A stretch of 64,000 nt of DNA from an uncultured Prevotellaceae bacterium (GTDB taxonomy: Bacteria > Bacteroidota > Bacteroidia > Bacteroidales > Bacteroidaceae): NCBI GenBank assembly GCA_902778255.1, contig CACYXD010000014.1, positions 148,464 to 212,463 of the forward strand, in the 5' to 3' direction. Position 1 is the first letter of the stretch. Each line of letters begins with the position of its first letter. The notes below the pieces were generated by a model, which had not been told where the DNA came from, ran no database searches, and was given only the letters and a program-made list of their open reading frames with translations. The translations under genes and the position numbers were made by a program. Below, piece by piece: positions 36,413-44,465 of this stretch.

Positions 36413-37309
36413 ATGAAACTGAGTATCATCATACCTGTATATCATGTAGAGGACACGCTCGACAGATGTGTGGAGAGCGTGCTCCATCAGGGCATTGACG
36501 ATTTCGAGGTGATACTGGTGGACGACGGCTCAAAAGATAAGAGTCCTGAAAAATGTGACGAATGGAGCAAAAAAAATATGCATATCCTCGTTGTTCACAA
36601 GCAGAACGGCGGACTAAGTGCTGCACGAAACACAGGCATAGAACAGGCTACGGGCGAATTGATTACGTTTGTTGATTCTGACGATTATTTGAAAGAGAAC
36701 ACCTATCAGGCTATTATGCCTTTGGCAGAAACGCACGATATCGTGGAATTTCCCGTCTCTCGTCACCCTTCACCCATCACCTATCACCCATCACCCATCA
36801 CCTACACCAACAAGCAGGCCTACTGGTTGAATACTCAGGCATATACCCATACTTATGCTTGGAATAAGATATACAAAAGAAGTCTCTTTGACCATATACG
36901 TTTTCCCGAAGGCAGGGTGTTTGAAGATGTAGCCACTTTCCCCAAACTGCTGCAGGCAGCAAAGGATATCTGCACCACTAGTGAGGGACTTTATTATTAT
37001 ACCCTAAACGAGAAAGGCATCACAGCCATGGCTCAAGGACTTGAATTGGAAAGTCTGCTTCGAGGGCATCTGGATGTGCTGCGTCAATGGAACGATGCCT
37101 CCTATTACATGCATGTACTCAATATCCAGATGGATGTCTGCGAGCTCACTGGCAAATCCCCTATCCTACCCTTCCAACGCATAAATCCGCTGGCGAAGGG
37201 ACTGTCAGCGAAACTGCGCCTGAAAGCTTTGGTCCTGAATATATTTGGTATCAACGCCATTTGTAAAATCAACAAAACAATACATCAATGGAAGAGAACC
37301 CGTTCATAA
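36413..37309 (+). CDS. Family 2 glycosyltransferase with repeat-encoded insert
   Basis: 298 residues, GT-A fold: LSIIIPVYHVEDTLDRCVESVL, VILVDDGSKDKSPE, NGGLSAARNTGIEQATGELITFVDSDDYL with the DSDD metal site. Residues ~116-133 (a run of HPSPITY units) are encoded by seven 7-bp units at 36761-36809, placed in the loop after the HDIVEFPV strand. The 3' end overlaps the next gene by 22 bp. Sugar and acceptor unknown. Confidence 0.88.
   Translation: MKLSIIIPVYHVEDTLDRCVESVLHQGIDDFEVILVDDGSKDKSPEKCDEWSKKNMHILVVHKQNGGLSAARNTGIEQATGELITFVDSDDYLKENTYQAIMPLAETHDIVEFPVSRHPSPITYHPSPITYTNKQAYWLNTQAYTHTYAWNKIYKRSLFDHIRFPEGRVFEDVATFPKLLQAAKDICTTSEGLYYYTLNEKGITAMAQGLELESLLRGHLDVLRQWNDASYYMHVLNIQMDVCELTGKSPILPFQRINPLAKGLSAKLRLKALVLNIFGINAICKINKTIHQWKRTRS
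36761..36809. repeat. 7-bp-period repeat inside a glycosyltransferase gene
   Basis: Seven units of consensus catcacc in phase; in frame. The 21-bp (three-unit) translation repeats as HPSPITY. Confidence 0.9.
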
Positions 37310-38250
37310 GCTTCATCATTCCCGTCTATAACATTCCCACGGAGATGTTATGTGATTGTCTGGACAGTATCCTCCAATTGTCACTAAGGAAGACTGAACG
37401 GGAAATTATTATTGTTGACGATGGGTCGAAACTGTCGCCACTCAATGTCCTCAGCGACTATCTGGACGACATTATCTATATCCGACAGAAAAACGGCGGA
37501 CTGGGAAATGCTCGCAACAGAGGGCTACAGAACGCCACAGGCCAATATATACAGTTCATAGATGCCGACGATGCATTGATAGTCAACCAATATGAGCATT
37601 GTCTGGATATCGCCCGATTCCAGAAGCCTGATATGGTGATGTTTGAATTCAGTAGGAAGGAAAAGAGCCAGAAGATCTATACAGACCAGAAACTCATGAC
37701 GGGTCGCTATCTGCTGCGCCATCATAATATCAAGGCTACAGCTTGTGGCTATCTCTTTAAGCAGAGCATTCTGGGCAACCTGCGCTTCACGCTAAATGTC
37801 TATCACGAGGACGAAGAGTTCACACCCCTGCTCATTCTTCGTGCTGGCTCCGTACTGCTAACGGATGCTGAGGCCTATTACTACAGAACACGCGAAGACT
37901 CTATTACCACCAGCAAGGACATGCGCAACACCGTGAAGCGACTCAACGACTTCAAGGCTATCATCTACAGGCTCTATCAGTTTGCTGCCGTCATTCCTGG
38001 TAGCGACCGCATGGCGCTCCTTCGACGCGTTCACCAGCTCACGATGGACTATATCTACAAGGTCATCGTTGAGACGCGCAACAAGCACTACCTTGACCGA
38101 CAGTTGGACGAGCTGCGAAAGAAAGGACTGTTCCCACTGGCCGATAAGGATTATACTACCAAGTACAAATGGTTCCGCCGACTCACCAACACAAAGATTG
38201 GATTGGCCTTTCTTATGCGTACACTCCCATTAATAAAACGTGAACGATGA
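37288..38250 (+). CDS. Family 2 glycosyltransferase
   Basis: 320 residues, GT-A fold: ISFIIPVYNIPTEMLCDCLDSIL, IIIVDDGSK, NGGLGNARNRGLQNATGQYIQFIDADDAL (DADD metal site), and NVYHEDEEFTPLL supplying the later acidic pair. No membrane segment, no repeat insert. Begins 22 bp before the preceding gene ends and overlaps the next by 4 bp, so the three transferases are translationally coupled. Confidence 0.88.
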   Translation: MEENPFISFIIPVYNIPTEMLCDCLDSILQLSLRKTEREIIIVDDGSKLSPLNVLSDYLDDIIYIRQKNGGLGNARNRGLQNATGQYIQFIDADDALIVNQYEHCLDIARFQKPDMVMFEFSRKEKSQKIYTDQKLMTGRYLLRHHNIKATACGYLFKQSILGNLRFTLNVYHEDEEFTPLLILRAGSVLLTDAEAYYYRTREDSITTSKDMRNTVKRLNDFKAIIYRLYQFAAVIPGSDRMALLRRVHQLTMDYIYKVIVETRNKHYLDRQLDELRKKGLFPLADKDYTTKYKWFRRLTNTKIGLAFLMRTLPLIKRER

Positions 38251-39338
38251 GAATACTGCTACTTGGAGAATACAGTAACGTACATGCCACGCTGGCCGAG
38301 GGTCTGCGCACATTGGGACATGAGGTCACCGTAGCTTCAAATGGCGATTTCTGGAAGAACTATCCGCGCGATATTGACCTGAGTAGGCAGCAAGGAAAGT
38401 TTGGCGGACTGAAACTTCTTGCAAAGATCTATGCCCAACTCCCCCAGTGGCGAGGCTATGATGTGGTGCAGCTTATCAATCCGATGTTCCTCGAACTAAA
38501 AGCTGAGCGCATCCGTCCTATATATAAATACCTGAGGAAACATAACAAGAAAATGGTGCTATGCGCTATGGGAATGGACTGGTACTGGGTAAACGAATGT
38601 ACCTACAGGAAACCATTGCGCTACAGCGATTTTAATATTGGCGACAAACTGCGTACGGACGAGCCTGCATTAAGGGAGCAGCGCGACTGGTTGGGCACAG
38701 CGAAAGGAGAACTGAATGAGTACATCGCCTCCGACTGTGACCAGATTATTGCCGGACTTTATGAAAACTACGTCTGCTACAAGCCCTACTTCAAGGAGAA
38801 AACCCACTTCATTCCTCTACCCATTAAGATGCCAAAGGCGACATCTTCCATCACCCAGCCCTCATCGCCCATCACCATCTTCATCGGCATTAGTAAAGGA
38901 CGCAGCGCCTATAAAGGTACAGACATCATGCTACGTGCTGCCGAAGATGTCTTACGTGCTCATCCTGACAAGATGCAACTCGTTAAAGCCGAGGGGATTC
39001 CCTTTAACGAATACCAGAAACTGATGGATGGCAGTGACGCTATCTTGGATCAACTCTACAGCTATACCCCTTCGATGAACCCTCTGTTAGCTATGTCGAA
39101 AGGTATCATCTGTATAGGTGGTGGTGAACCAGAGAACTATGAGATACTGAATGAGAAAGAGCTACGTCCTATCATCAACGTACAACCAACGTATGAGAGC
39201 GTATACAAGGAATTGGAACAACTCATCCTTCACCCTGAGCGCATCCCCGAATCAAAACAACAAAGCATAGAGTACGTCCATCGCCACCACAATTATATCA
39301 AAGTAGCCAAGCAGTACGAACAAATCTACTCCGAATAG
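38247..39338 (+). CDS. GT4-like glycosyltransferase (GT-B fold)
   Basis: 363 residues. N-terminal Rossmann half begins MRILLLGEYSNVHATLAEGLRTLGHEV, typical of GT-B transferases. The C-terminal half has GISKGRSAYKGTDIMLRAAEDV, AEGIPFNEYQKLMDGSDAILDQLY and the nucleotide-sugar binding stretch around MNPLLAMSKGIICIGGGEPENYE. A short Ser/Pro/Thr-rich segment at residues ~197-207 coincides with a weak 7-bp repeat. Last gene of the cluster; acceptor unknown. Confidence 0.8.
   Translation: MRILLLGEYSNVHATLAEGLRTLGHEVTVASNGDFWKNYPRDIDLSRQQGKFGGLKLLAKIYAQLPQWRGYDVVQLINPMFLELKAERIRPIYKYLRKHNKKMVLCAMGMDWYWVNECTYRKPLRYSDFNIGDKLRTDEPALREQRDWLGTAKGELNEYIASDCDQIIAGLYENYVCYKPYFKEKTHFIPLPIKMPKATSSITQPSSPITIFIGISKGRSAYKGTDIMLRAAEDVLRAHPDKMQLVKAEGIPFNEYQKLMDGSDAILDQLYSYTPSMNPLLAMSKGIICIGGGEPENYEILNEKELRPIINVQPTYESVYKELEQLILHPERIPESKQQSIEYVHRHHNYIKVAKQYEQIYSE
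38841..38875. repeat. Weak 7-bp-period repeat inside the GT4-like gene
   Basis: Two identical units (ccatcac) 21 bp apart with related units between, in the loop joining the two Rossmann halves. Confidence 0.45.
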
Positions 39339-39351
39339 AAAAACAAAAAAA

Positions 39352-39380
39352 AAGGCTGTTCACAAAATGCGAACAGCCTT
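39352..39380 (-). terminator. Terminator of the rpmB-rpmG-DUF4295 operon
   Basis: Ten-base arms 39352-39361 and 39371-39380. The T run lies on the minus strand side, so it mainly terminates the ribosomal protein operon; it may also stop the convergent glycosyltransferase transcript. Confidence 0.85.
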
Positions 39381-39411
39381 AATTATATAGAATAAAAATA
39401 TTCAAAAAAGA

Positions 39412-39570
39412 TTAGTTCTTGAAGAAGTCCTTAACGGCTTCGTTGGGAACCATCTGCTCATCGAAGATGTAAGCACCTGTTTTGGGGCTCTTTACCATCT
39501 TGATAACCTTAGAGTAAGCGCGACCATCCTTTGAACCTTCATGGAGGGTAGCAACGGTTTTCTTTGCCAT
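39412..39570 (-). CDS. DUF4295 small protein
   Basis: 52 residues (MAKKTVATLHEGSKDGRAYS start, end DFFKN), basic. It matches the short DUF4295 family found directly behind rpmG in Bacteroidetes. The conserved position suggests a ribosome-related role, perhaps a lineage-specific ribosomal protein, but no function is established here. Start ATG at 39570, 12 bp after rpmG. Too short for most gene callers. Confidence 0.85.
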   Translation of the reverse strand: MAKKTVATLHEGSKDGRAYSKVIKMVKSPKTGAYIFDEQMVPNEAVKDFFKN

Positions 39571-39582
39571 TCTGTCTTACAA

Positions 39583-39774
39583 TTACTTAATCTCCTTGTG
39601 AAGAGTCATCTTCTTCAGGATGGGGTTATACTTCATCAACTCCAGACGCTCAGCAGTATTCTTACGATTCTTGGTCGTAATATAACGGCTTGTGCCGGGA
39701 AGACCACTATTCTTCATCTCGGTGCACTCCAGGATTACCTGAACGCGATTACCTTTTGCTTTCTTGCTTGCCAT
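39583..39774 (-). CDS. rpmG: 50S ribosomal protein L33
   Basis: 63 residues, large-subunit protein L33. Recognised by [28 protein letters not shown] and [13 protein letters not shown]. The CxxC zinc pairs of the C+ form are absent, so it is a zinc-free L33. Middle gene of rpmB-rpmG-DUF4295. Confidence 0.96.
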   Translation of the reverse strand: MASKKAKGNRVQVILECTEMKNSGLPGTSRYITTKNRKNTAERLELMKYNPILKKMTLHKEIK

Positions 39775-39780
39775 GGTCTA

Positions 39781-40044
39781 TTAGTCTCCTATTACTTTAA
39801 TGTCCTTCCAATCCACGAAGCCATTGGCAACAGCCTGCTTCAAAGCGGCATCCAGACCTACTTTATTAATCATACGAAGGCCAGCAGCACTGATCTTCAA
39901 CTGAATCCAGCAGTTCTCCTCTACATAGTAGAACTTCTTGCTGAACAGGTTTACGTCAAAGCTGCGCTTTGTGCGATGCTTTGAGTGAGACACATTATTT
40001 CCAATCTGTGCCTTCTTTCCTGTAATCTGACAAATTTTAGACAT
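39781..40044 (-). CDS. rpmB: 50S ribosomal protein L28
   Basis: 87 residues, large-subunit protein L28: [21 protein letters not shown] start, then [17 protein letters not shown] and the C-terminal [15 protein letters not shown]. First gene of the trio, promoter box at 40097-40104. The single Cys in the N-terminal part means no zinc ribbon. Confidence 0.97.
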   Translation of the reverse strand: MSKICQITGKKAQIGNNVSHSKHRTKRSFDVNLFSKKFYYVEENCWIQLKISAAGLRMINKVGLDAALKQAVANGFVDWKDIKVIGD

Positions 40045-40096
40045 TGCTATCTACTTTAATTGTGTTCCTTTTTTGATACTTACTCCAAACAGGGTG

Positions 40097-40104
40097 CAAA
40101 GGTA
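40097..40104 (-). promoter_or_regulatory. -7 box for rpmB
   Basis: TACCTTTG on the minus strand, 52 nt before the rpmB ATG. Confidence 0.75.
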
Positions 40105-40113
40105 CATATTTTT

Positions 40114-40148
40114 AATGAGAAATGAGAAACAAGAATTAAGAAATAGTG
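40114..40148. repeat. 7-bp-period repeat between cinA-like gene and rpmB promoter
   Basis: Five units of consensus aatgaga/aataaga. Confidence 0.7.
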
Positions 40149-40163
40149 CATTCTTAATGTTTT

Positions 40164-40679
40164 TTAACTCTCACCTTCCCTGTTCTCAGGTTCTTCAGCC
40201 TTCAAAAAGTCACAAAACATCTGAATGGCTTTATTGGTTGCTATTGCCAAGTTGATGTCACGCCCATGGTCTTCCTCTACCTTACAGGTCATCACTTTAT
40301 CGGCAGACCCACAAGCCAACCAAATAGTACCCACAGGGATTTCCTTTGACCCGCCACCTGGACCTGCTATACCTGTAGCAGCAATTGCATAGTCTGTGTT
40401 TAGGGCCTTACATGCACCTTTAACCATAGCCACTGCCACCTCTTCACATACAGCCGTCTTTTCTTCGAGCAATTCATGTGACACGCCCAACAGATTCTCT
40501 TTCACCTCGTTAACATAGCAGATAATACCGCCTTTAAAATACTTTGAGGCACCAGGCACAGCAATAATTGCCTCAGCGACACGACCACCAGTACAGCTTT
40601 CAGCTGTAGCCACTGTCTTCTCGCTCTCCCAAAGCAACTGACTTATCTCTCTACTAATTATTCTTCCTTCGAAATCCAT
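40164..40679 (-). CDS. CinA C-terminal domain protein (nicotinamide-nucleotide amidase-like)
   Basis: 171 residues corresponding to the stand-alone CinA C-terminal domain (PncC), which deamidates NMN in pyridine nucleotide recycling. Visible: VATAESCTGGRVAEAIIAVPGASKYFKGG, and YAIAATGIAGPGGGSKEIPVGTIWLAC. The N-terminal molybdopterin-like half of full CinA is absent. Follows tsaD by 6 bp and shares its promoter. Confidence 0.92.
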   Translation of the reverse strand: MDFEGRIISREISQLLWESEKTVATAESCTGGRVAEAIIAVPGASKYFKGGIICYVNEVKENLLGVSHELLEEKTAVCEEVAVAMVKGACKALNTDYAIAATGIAGPGGGSKEIPVGTIWLACGSADKVMTCKVEEDHGRDINLAIATNKAIQMFCDFLKAEEPENREGES

Positions 40680-40685
40680 ATCTAT

Positions 40686-41714
40686 TTATTTGAATGTTAC
40701 TTTAGAAAATGCAGGAGCATCTATCGGGCAAAATTCCCTGTTCTGATATTTCAGATGTCCTACAATACCTATCATGGCTGCGTTATCGGTTGTATAGCTG
40801 AACTTAGGAATATAGATTGTCCAACCATATCGACGTGCGTGGTCTTGAAAAGCATTACGCAATCCATTATTAGCACTGACGCCACCAGCCACTGCTACAT
40901 GTTTGATACCTGTCTGTTTCACGGCCAAGCGCAATTTCTTCATCAGGATATCCACAATGGTCCACTCCAAGGATGCAGCCAAATCTTCCTTATGATGTTC
41001 CACGAATTCGGGGTCTTCCTCAACCCACTTGCGAAGATTATACAAAAAAGACGTCTTAAGACCAGAGAAGCTGTAGTCTAGCCCAGGGATATGAGGTTCT
41101 GAAAACTGATAAGCTTTAGGATTTCCCTGACGAGCAAGACGGTCAATAATAGGTCCACCTGGATAGCCCAGCCCCATCACCTTCGAGCACTTATCGATAG
41201 CTTCACCGGCAGCATCATCAATTGTCTGCCCTAGCACCTCCATATCGTTGTAAGCACGTACCAGCACTATTTGCGAGTTTCCTCCACTCACCAACAGACA
41301 GAGGAAAGGAAGAGGAGGTGGATTAAAGTCTCCCTCTCCACCATCAATAAAATGCGCCATCACATGCCCCTGTAGATGATTCACATCTATCAAGGGAATG
41401 CCTAGCGAACGGGCAAAGCCTTTGGCGAAACTGACACCCACCAACAGCGAGCCCATCAAGCCCGGGCCACGCGTAAAAGCAATGGCAGTCAACTGTTCCT
41501 TAGTAATACCGCCACGTTTGATGGCCTGATCAACAACAGGAACAACATTCTGCTGATGAGCGCGTGAGGCAAGCTCAGGCACCACGCCGCCGTATGCCTC
41601 ATGCACAGCCTGAGACGCTGTTACATTCGACAACAGCACACCGTTTTTGAGCACTGCGGCCGACGTATCGTCACAGCTAGACTCTATACCTAATATATAT
41701 ATATCGTCCTTCAT
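40686..41714 (-). CDS. tsaD: tRNA N6-threonylcarbamoyladenosine transferase subunit TsaD
   Basis: Catalytic subunit that transfers the threonylcarbamoyl group to A37 of ANN-reading tRNAs, with TsaB and TsaE. 342 residues, ASKHA fold. Visible: LGIESSCDDTSAAVL, the metal-binding HLQGHVMAH, LLVSGGNSQIV, DDAAGEAIDKCSKVMGLGYPGG, and VAGGVSANNGLR. Transcribed with the cinA-like gene from a box at 41751-41758. Confidence 0.97.
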   Translation of the reverse strand: MKDDIYILGIESSCDDTSAAVLKNGVLLSNVTASQAVHEAYGGVVPELASRAHQQNVVPVVDQAIKRGGITKEQLTAIAFTRGPGLMGSLLVGVSFAKGFARSLGIPLIDVNHLQGHVMAHFIDGGEGDFNPPPLPFLCLLVSGGNSQIVLVRAYNDMEVLGQTIDDAAGEAIDKCSKVMGLGYPGGPIIDRLARQGNPKAYQFSEPHIPGLDYSFSGLKTSFLYNLRKWVEEDPEFVEHHKEDLAASLEWTIVDILMKKLRLAVKQTGIKHVAVAGGVSANNGLRNAFQDHARRYGWTIYIPKFSYTTDNAAMIGIVGHLKYQNREFCPIDAPAFSKVTFK

Positions 41715-41750
41715 ATACCACTACTCCGCAATACATACGGAAAACAGGTG

Positions 41751-41758
41751 CAAAGGTA
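41751..41758 (-). promoter_or_regulatory. -7 box for tsaD
   Basis: TACCTTTG on the minus strand, 36 nt before the tsaD ATG. Confidence 0.75.
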
Positions 41759-41766
41759 CAAATTTT

Positions 41767-41801
41767 AAATGAAAAATAATGAATGAGAAATGAGAAATAA
41801 T
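41767..41801. repeat. 7-bp-period repeat between tsaD and ECF sigma promoters
   Basis: Five units of consensus aaatgag/aaataat, just upstream of the tsaD -7 box. Confidence 0.7.
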
Positions 41802-41830
41802 CGGTTTTATCACAAAAAAAAAGAAAAAAA

Positions 41831-41862
41831 TTTGGCCATTAAGAAGTTTTTACTTACTTTTG
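41831..41862 (+). promoter_or_regulatory. Promoter of the ECF sigma gene at 41952
   Basis: -33 TTTG (41831-41834), 20-bp spacer, -7 TACTTTTG (41855-41862); about 85-nt AT-rich leader. Confidence 0.7.
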
Positions 41863-41951
41863 CAGCCGATAAACCATTTTTAATAACTCATAAAAACCAA
41901 AATTATTGCCTATCGAAACAAAATTTACTTCATAACAACAATACTTAACAT

Positions 41952-42554
41952 ATGAAGAATTTTGAAGGAGTGACCGACGAGGAGTTGGCATTGCTCTATG
42001 TAAAAGGTAATAATTCTGCGTTTGACGAGTTGCTCAGCCGCACACAGACGAAATTGTTTACATACATCATGTTCGTAGTTCGCGATCATGCCGTTGCCGA
42101 TGACATTTTCCAAGAAACCTTTGTCAAGGTGATTACACGCTTGCAGAAGGGCCAATACACCGATTCAGGCAAGTTCATCTTCTGGATCACTCGTATCGCC
42201 CATAACTGCATTATGGATTGGTATCGTCAACAACAGGCTAACCATATCATTGAGATAAACGAGGACAACGACTTACAGAATCTGAAGAGCGTGTCAATTA
42301 CAGACACCTACAAAGAAGCTGAAATGATCAACGAGCAAGTATTGTTCGATATCAAGAAAATGGTAGACGCCCTGCCTACCCCTCAGCGCGAAGTGGTATA
42401 TATGCGTTTCTACCAGCAATTGTCGTTCAAGGAGATTGCCGAACTTACCGGCGTGAGCATCAATACCTCACTGGGACGAATGCGTTACGCACTCATCAAT
42501 CTGCGACGTATGGCAAAAGAACACCAGATTGAACTGGCACTCTGCGAATACTAA
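41952..42554 (+). CDS. ECF-type RNA polymerase sigma factor
   Basis: 200 residues. Region 2 is at about residues 25-95 (LLSRTQTKLFTYIMFVVRDHAVADDIFQETFVKVI, then SGKFIFWITRIAHNCIMDWYRQQ). Region 4 is at about 135-190 (LPTPQREVVYMRFYQQLSFKEIAELTGVSINTSLGRMRYAL). Unlike the sigma gene at 17152 it stands alone, with a housekeeping-type promoter and no anti-sigma gene beside it. Its last 4 bp overlap the end of convergent rpe. Targets unknown; it resembles the constitutively present ECF sigma factors of Bacteroidales. Confidence 0.92.
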   Translation: MKNFEGVTDEELALLYVKGNNSAFDELLSRTQTKLFTYIMFVVRDHAVADDIFQETFVKVITRLQKGQYTDSGKFIFWITRIAHNCIMDWYRQQQANHIIEINEDNDLQNLKSVSITDTYKEAEMINEQVLFDIKKMVDALPTPQREVVYMRFYQQLSFKEIAELTGVSINTSLGRMRYALINLRRMAKEHQIELALCEY

Positions 42555-43198
42555 AGGTTCCGTAGCTGACTGATGACCGCTTCAGGATTATCAGCCTTGA
42601 AAACATAGCTACCACTGACAAGTACATCAACACCTGCCTCGACCAGACGTGGAGCCGTCTCGCCCTGCACACCACCATCAACTTCAATCATCGCACTACT
42701 GCCCGATTCATTGATGAGTTTACGCAGTCGTTTCACTTTCTGGATAGTGTTCTCTATAAACTTCTGTCCACCAAATCCTGGATTAACGCTCATCAAAAGT
42801 ACCATATCCACATCACAGATAACATCTTCAAGCACAGAGACGGGCGTTGCAGGATTTAGCGTCACCCCCGCTTTCATACCAGCCTGATGAATCTCCTGAA
42901 TGGTGCGATGCAGATGCAGACAGGCCTCCTGGTGTACGTTCATCATCATCGCGCCCAGTTTAGCTGTCTGCTGAATATAGCGTTCAGGTTTCTCTATCAT
43001 ATAATGAACGTCAAGCGGTTTCTTACAGGCCTTTGACACTGCCTCAAGAACAGGGAAGCCAAACGAGATATTTGGTACGAACGACCCATCCATCACATCT
43101 AAATGAAGCCAGTCGGCCTCAGAGCGGTTAATCATTTGGATATCTTGGTCGAGATGGAGAAAATCGGCCGCCAACAATGATGGTGAAACTAAAGTCAT
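42551..43198 (-). CDS. rpe: Ribulose-phosphate 3-epimerase
   Basis: Interconverts ribulose-5-P and xylulose-5-P in the pentose phosphate pathway. 215 residues, TIM barrel. Visible: SPSLLAADFLHLDQDI, the metal-binding HLDVMDGSFVPNISFG, HYMIEKPERYI, MSVNPGFGGQKFI, EVDGGVQGETAPRLVEAGVDVLVSGSYVF. All metal ligands (two His, two Asp) are in place. Confidence 0.97.
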   Translation of the reverse strand: MTLVSPSLLAADFLHLDQDIQMINRSEADWLHLDVMDGSFVPNISFGFPVLEAVSKACKKPLDVHYMIEKPERYIQQTAKLGAMMMNVHQEACLHLHRTIQEIHQAGMKAGVTLNPATPVSVLEDVICDVDMVLLMSVNPGFGGQKFIENTIQKVKRLRKLINESGSSAMIEVDGGVQGETAPRLVEAGVDVLVSGSYVFKADNPEAVISQLRNL

Positions 43199-43215
43199 GA
43201 TTCCTTTTCTTTTTA

Positions 43216-43338
43216 CTAGTTGAGACAGAATATCTGCTGATTAACAACTCTATAGGTATGAGCTATCTCTTTTATCAACCTCAGCGTCTTTTCACTCGGA
43301 TTCATTTCTTCGTAAGTAAATATTTGCATAGGCATCAT
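43216..43338 (-). CDS. Small protein, 40 residues
   Basis: A complete frame from ATG 43338 to TAG 43216-43218. It begins MMPMQIFTYEEMNPSEKTLR, continues LIKEIAHTYRVV and ends FCLN. The TLRLIKEIAHTYRV core resembles tiny proteins that recur in Prevotella genomes as remembered, usually unannotated. It occupies most of the gap between fmt and rpe, has normal codon use, and is preceded by a perfect inverted repeat. Start could also be the Met at position 2 or 4. Function unknown. Confidence 0.6.
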   Translation of the reverse strand: MMPMQIFTYEEMNPSEKTLRLIKEIAHTYRVVNQQIFCLN

Positions 43339-43349
43339 ATTTTAAATTT

Positions 43350-43366
43350 GTTACATTATATGTAAC
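43350..43366. promoter_or_regulatory. Inverted repeat upstream of the small gene
   Basis: Perfect palindrome gttaca-ttata-tgtaac, 12 bp upstream of the small ORF. A second short palindrome (gtaa...ttac) follows at 43367-43379. Candidate operator. Confidence 0.5.
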
Positions 43367-43389
43367 GTAATGCCTTACGGAATATTATA

Positions 43390-44355
43390 TTAAACAGCAG
43401 AATATTTTTCAATTTCTTTCATACCATTCAGGAACGCCTGGGCATCCATGCGCTTCTTTCCTGCCAACTGGAGCTCATCAATCTGGAGCCATGCATCAGA
43501 ACAGGCAATATACAGGTGCTTTCTATCTGCCATCAGCGTCCCTACTCTGCCGTCAGATGTCTCATCAGTCTTCGTAGTACGGAATATCTTCAACACCGTT
43601 TCCGTTCCCTTTTCATCCTTCAAGACTGTCCACGCACCAGGATAAGGAGACAGGCCACGTACAAAATCATAGACCTTCTTTGCAGGCTGCCCCCACCCTA
43701 TCTGACACGTTTCCTTGAAAATCTTTGGCGCGTGTTTTAAATCAGATGACCCTTCTTGCTCTATTGCAGCAGGATATCCGTCGGCAGCGATAATCTTCTC
43801 AAGTGTGCTCAGACAGATTTTCGCCCCCAGATGCATCAGTCCGTCATACACATATTCCACGTTAGCATCATCAGGCACTGGGAACTTCATCTGTTCAATA
43901 ATTCTACCCGTATCAATGTCGTGATCCAAGAAGAAAGTCGTCACGCCCGTTTCTGTCTCGCCATTGATAACAGCCCAGTTGATCGGCGCAGCGCCGCGAT
44001 ACTGAGGCAACAAAGCCGCATGAACATTAAACGTACCATATTCAGGCATTGCCCATACCACCTCCGGCAGCATACGGAAAGCCACCACAACTTGTAGGTT
44101 TGCATGATACGAGCGAAGTGCTTCCACGAATCCCGGGTCTTTCATCTTCATGGGTTGCAACACGGGCAGGCCATGCTCTAAGGCAAACTTCTTCACCTCA
44201 GAAGGTTGAAGTTCATTTTGGTGACGTCCCACGGGTTTATCCGGCTGAGTGACTACAGCTACCACGTTGTAACCATTATCCACAAGTGCTTTCAAGGTAT
44301 CAACGGCAAACTCCGGAGTACCCATAAATACTATTCTCAGATCTTCTTTTTGCAT
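43390..44355 (-). CDS. fmt: Methionyl-tRNA formyltransferase
   Basis: Formylates initiator Met-tRNA with 10-formyl-THF. 321 residues from the ATG at 44355; a longer frame to 44379 runs into the promoter box. Visible: LRIVFMGTPEFAVDTLKAL, the catalytic region FNVHAALLPQYRGAAPINWAVINGE (Asn, His and nearby DIDTG Asp), and the C-terminal OB-like domain from about residue 205 (AKKVYDFVRGLSPYPGAWT). Promoter at 44377-44384. Confidence 0.97.
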   Translation of the reverse strand: MQKEDLRIVFMGTPEFAVDTLKALVDNGYNVVAVVTQPDKPVGRHQNELQPSEVKKFALEHGLPVLQPMKMKDPGFVEALRSYHANLQVVVAFRMLPEVVWAMPEYGTFNVHAALLPQYRGAAPINWAVINGETETGVTTFFLDHDIDTGRIIEQMKFPVPDDANVEYVYDGLMHLGAKICLSTLEKIIAADGYPAAIEQEGSSDLKHAPKIFKETCQIGWGQPAKKVYDFVRGLSPYPGAWTVLKDEKGTETVLKIFRTTKTDETSDGRVGTLMADRKHLYIACSDAWLQIDELQLAGKKRMDAQAFLNGMKEIEKYSAV

Positions 44356-44376
44356 TTTCACATCTCTTTCAGACTG

Positions 44377-44384
44377 CAAATGTA
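44377..44384 (-). promoter_or_regulatory. -7 box for fmt
   Basis: TACATTTG on the minus strand, 21 nt before the fmt ATG. Confidence 0.65.
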
Positions 44385-44429
44385 CGCAAAATAATTCTAT
44401 TATAAGCCGTTAAAGTCGATTATTTTTTG

Positions 44430-44437
44430 TACTTTTG
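44430..44437 (+). promoter_or_regulatory. -7 box for prfA
   Basis: TACTTTTG, 28 nt before the prfA ATG at 44466; divergent from fmt. Confidence 0.7.
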
Positions 44438-44465
44438 CACCCAAAATAATGATTCACAACTTTTT

